Source: Gammaproteobacteria bacterium (GTDB lineage: Bacteria; Pseudomonadota; Gammaproteobacteria; Steroidobacterales; Steroidobacteraceae). From it: a stretch of 5,225 bases of DNA. Where the stretch lies: positions 1 to 5,225 of the forward strand of contig JASHSR010000379.1 in NCBI GenBank assembly GCA_030038645.1, given 5' to 3'. The notes under the pieces were generated by a model. It was not told the origin of the DNA and made no database searches. It was given only the letters and a program-made list of their open reading frames with translations. Positions 4,238 to 5,225 of the stretch are shown here, one piece after another (within the stretch, counting starts at the first letter, position 1; the number at the start of each line of letters is the position of its first letter). A program made the translations under genes and the position numbers.

Positions 4238-5225
4238 ATGACGTTTCGCCCCACGCGCCGCTCGAGCGGCTGGTTCGCCACAGTTTTCGTCCTCGTGACG
4301 GCGCTCGCGCTCGCGGGCTCCGCGCGCGTGCCGGCTGCCGGCGACTCCCTCCTCCCTCCAGGGGCCATCGCGCCCACCGAGCGGCAGCGGATGGTCGCGC
4401 GCCGCGTCGGCTCGATCCTCGAGGAGACCCACTACAGCCGCCAGACGATCGATCACGACATGTCGTCGCGCGTCTACGACCGCTACCTCGAGTTCCTCGA
4501 CGGGGAGCACAGCTACTTCCTCGCGAGCGACATCGCCGAGTTCGAGAAATGGCGCTACAGCTTCGATGAGATGATCCACACGGGCAACATCGACCCGGCG
4601 TTCGCGATCTTCGCGCGCTTCCAGCAGCGCGACCGGGAGCGCCTGCGCTACGCGATCGCGCTGCTCGATACGCAGCCGGACTGGACCGTCGATGAGACCT
4701 ACCAGTTCGACCGCACGCACGCCTCCTGGCCGGCGAGCACGGCCGAGATGAACGAGATCTGGCGCAAACGGGTGAAGAACGACGAGCTCTCCCTGATGCT
4801 CACCGGGAAGACCTGGAAGGAGGCGACCGACGCCCTCCGCCAGCGCTACGAGCACGGACTGAAGCGCGTCGATCAGATCAGCTCGGAGGATGTATTCGAG
4901 GAGCTGATGAACTCCTATGCCCGCACCTTCGACCCGCACTCGAGCTACTTCTCGCCCCGAGACTCGGAGGAGTACCGCATCCAGATGAGCCTCAACTACG
5001 AGGGGATCGGCGCGCAGCTCGAGCTGAGCCCCGATGACTACGTCACCGTCATGAACGTCATCCAGGGCGGCCCCGCGGCGCTCGCCGGCACGCTGAAAGC
5101 GAACGATCGCATCACGGCCGTCGGGCAGGGCCACAGCGGAACGCTCACCGACGTGATCGGGTGGCGGCTCGACGATGTCGTGCAGCTCATCCGCGGCAAG
5201 GCCGGCACGACCGTGAGGCTGCAGG
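4238..5225 (+). CDS. prc: Carboxy-terminal processing protease Prc/Tsp (S41A peptidase), 5' part, continues past window end
   Basis: Tail-specific periplasmic endoprotease that cuts proteins after recognising nonpolar C-termini. The 329 codons seen are about half of a typical protein of some 680-720 residues. A signal peptide (basic RPTRRSS 4-10, hydrophobic core 12-27, cleavage likely near GSA 27-29 or PAA 32-34) sends it to the periplasm. The Tsp N-terminal helical domain follows (about 45-240), with HYSRQTIDHDMSSRVYDRYL (65-84), LDGEHSYFLASDIAEFE (87-103) and FDPHSSYFSP (231-240). The PDZ domain begins at YEGIGAQLEL (254-263) and continues through VIQGGPAALAGTLKANDRITAVGQG (274-298) to the window edge. 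The Ser-Lys catalytic dyad lies beyond the window. The ATG at 4238 gives a complete signal peptide. The Shine-Dalgarno is poor (GCGAG at 4225-4229). A six-codon frame from ATG 4221 ends on a TGA overlapping the start (ATGA). A long antisense open frame (4196-5134) is only a shadow of this gene. Confidence 0.95.
   Translation, partial: MTFRPTRRSSGWFATVFVLVTALALAGSARVPAAGDSLLPPGAIAPTERQRMVARRVGSILEETHYSRQTIDHDMSSRVYDRYLEFLDGEHSYFLASDIAEFEKWRYSFDEMIHTGNIDPAFAIFARFQQRDRERLRYAIALLDTQPDWTVDETYQFDRTHASWPASTAEMNEIWRKRVKNDELSLMLTGKTWKEATDALRQRYEHGLKRVDQISSEDVFEELMNSYARTFDPHSSYFSPRDSEEYRIQMSLNYEGIGAQLELSPDDYVTVMNVIQGGPAALAGTLKANDRITAVGQGHSGTLTDVIGWRLDDVVQLIRGKAGTTVRLQ

Noticed and set aside
4221..4241. 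Six-codon leader peptide (MQRASR) whose stop overlaps the prc start
   Set aside because: It has no ribosome binding site and no regulatory codon run; such a short frame is expected by chance.
4196..5134. 312-codon minus-strand open frame opposite prc
   Set aside because: It is composed of Val/Leu/Arg/Glu-rich antisense text. The plus strand here encodes an unmistakable Prc/Tsp N-terminus with signal peptide and PDZ domain.

Overview
The window is compact, GC-rich bacterial chromosome. Codon use, the shape of the tmRNA 3' end and the gene families point to a proteobacterium, most likely a gammaproteobacterium. The Prc/Tsp N-terminal region and the small two-helix membrane protein feel most like the Xanthomonadales/Nevskiales/Steroidobacter side. 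That placement is inference, since there is no rRNA or other marker gene here. I see no phage, transposon, integrase or CRISPR signal.

Layout. Positions 1-158 are the 3' part of a tmRNA (ssrA, plus strand), cut off at its 5' side by the window edge and followed by a perfect 24-base palindrome (169-192). Next on the plus strand is a UdgX-type uracil-DNA glycosylase (305-991). It converges on, and overlaps by 18 bases, a minus-strand run of three genes. In transcription order these are a Gfo/Idh/MocA NAD(P)-dependent oxidoreductase (3700-2702), a DsbA/FrnE-like thioredoxin-fold protein whose active site reads CPWT (2671-1976), and an N-carbamoylputrescine amidohydrolase (aguB, 1900-974). Gaps of 30 and 75 bases allow co-transcription, although the three do not form a known pathway. 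A 41-base divergent gap then leads to a plus-strand small membrane protein of 106 residues (3742-4062). After a 175-base spacer comes the start of a periplasmic carboxy-terminal processing protease, Prc/Tsp (4238 to the window end, incomplete).

How the parts relate. tmRNA and Prc are linked in other bacteria, because Tsp can degrade ssrA-tagged proteins that reach the periplasm; here they lie about 4 kb apart. UdgX is DNA repair with an unusual covalent, suicide-type chemistry. AguB makes putrescine from N-carbamoylputrescine. The oxidoreductase resembles enzymes acting on UDP-amino sugars near lpx genes (GnnA-like), but no lpx gene or transaminase is visible. The most notable items are the UdgX with a valine in motif A and only three cysteines, and the monothiol DsbA-family protein. 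I found no convincing new multi-gene system.
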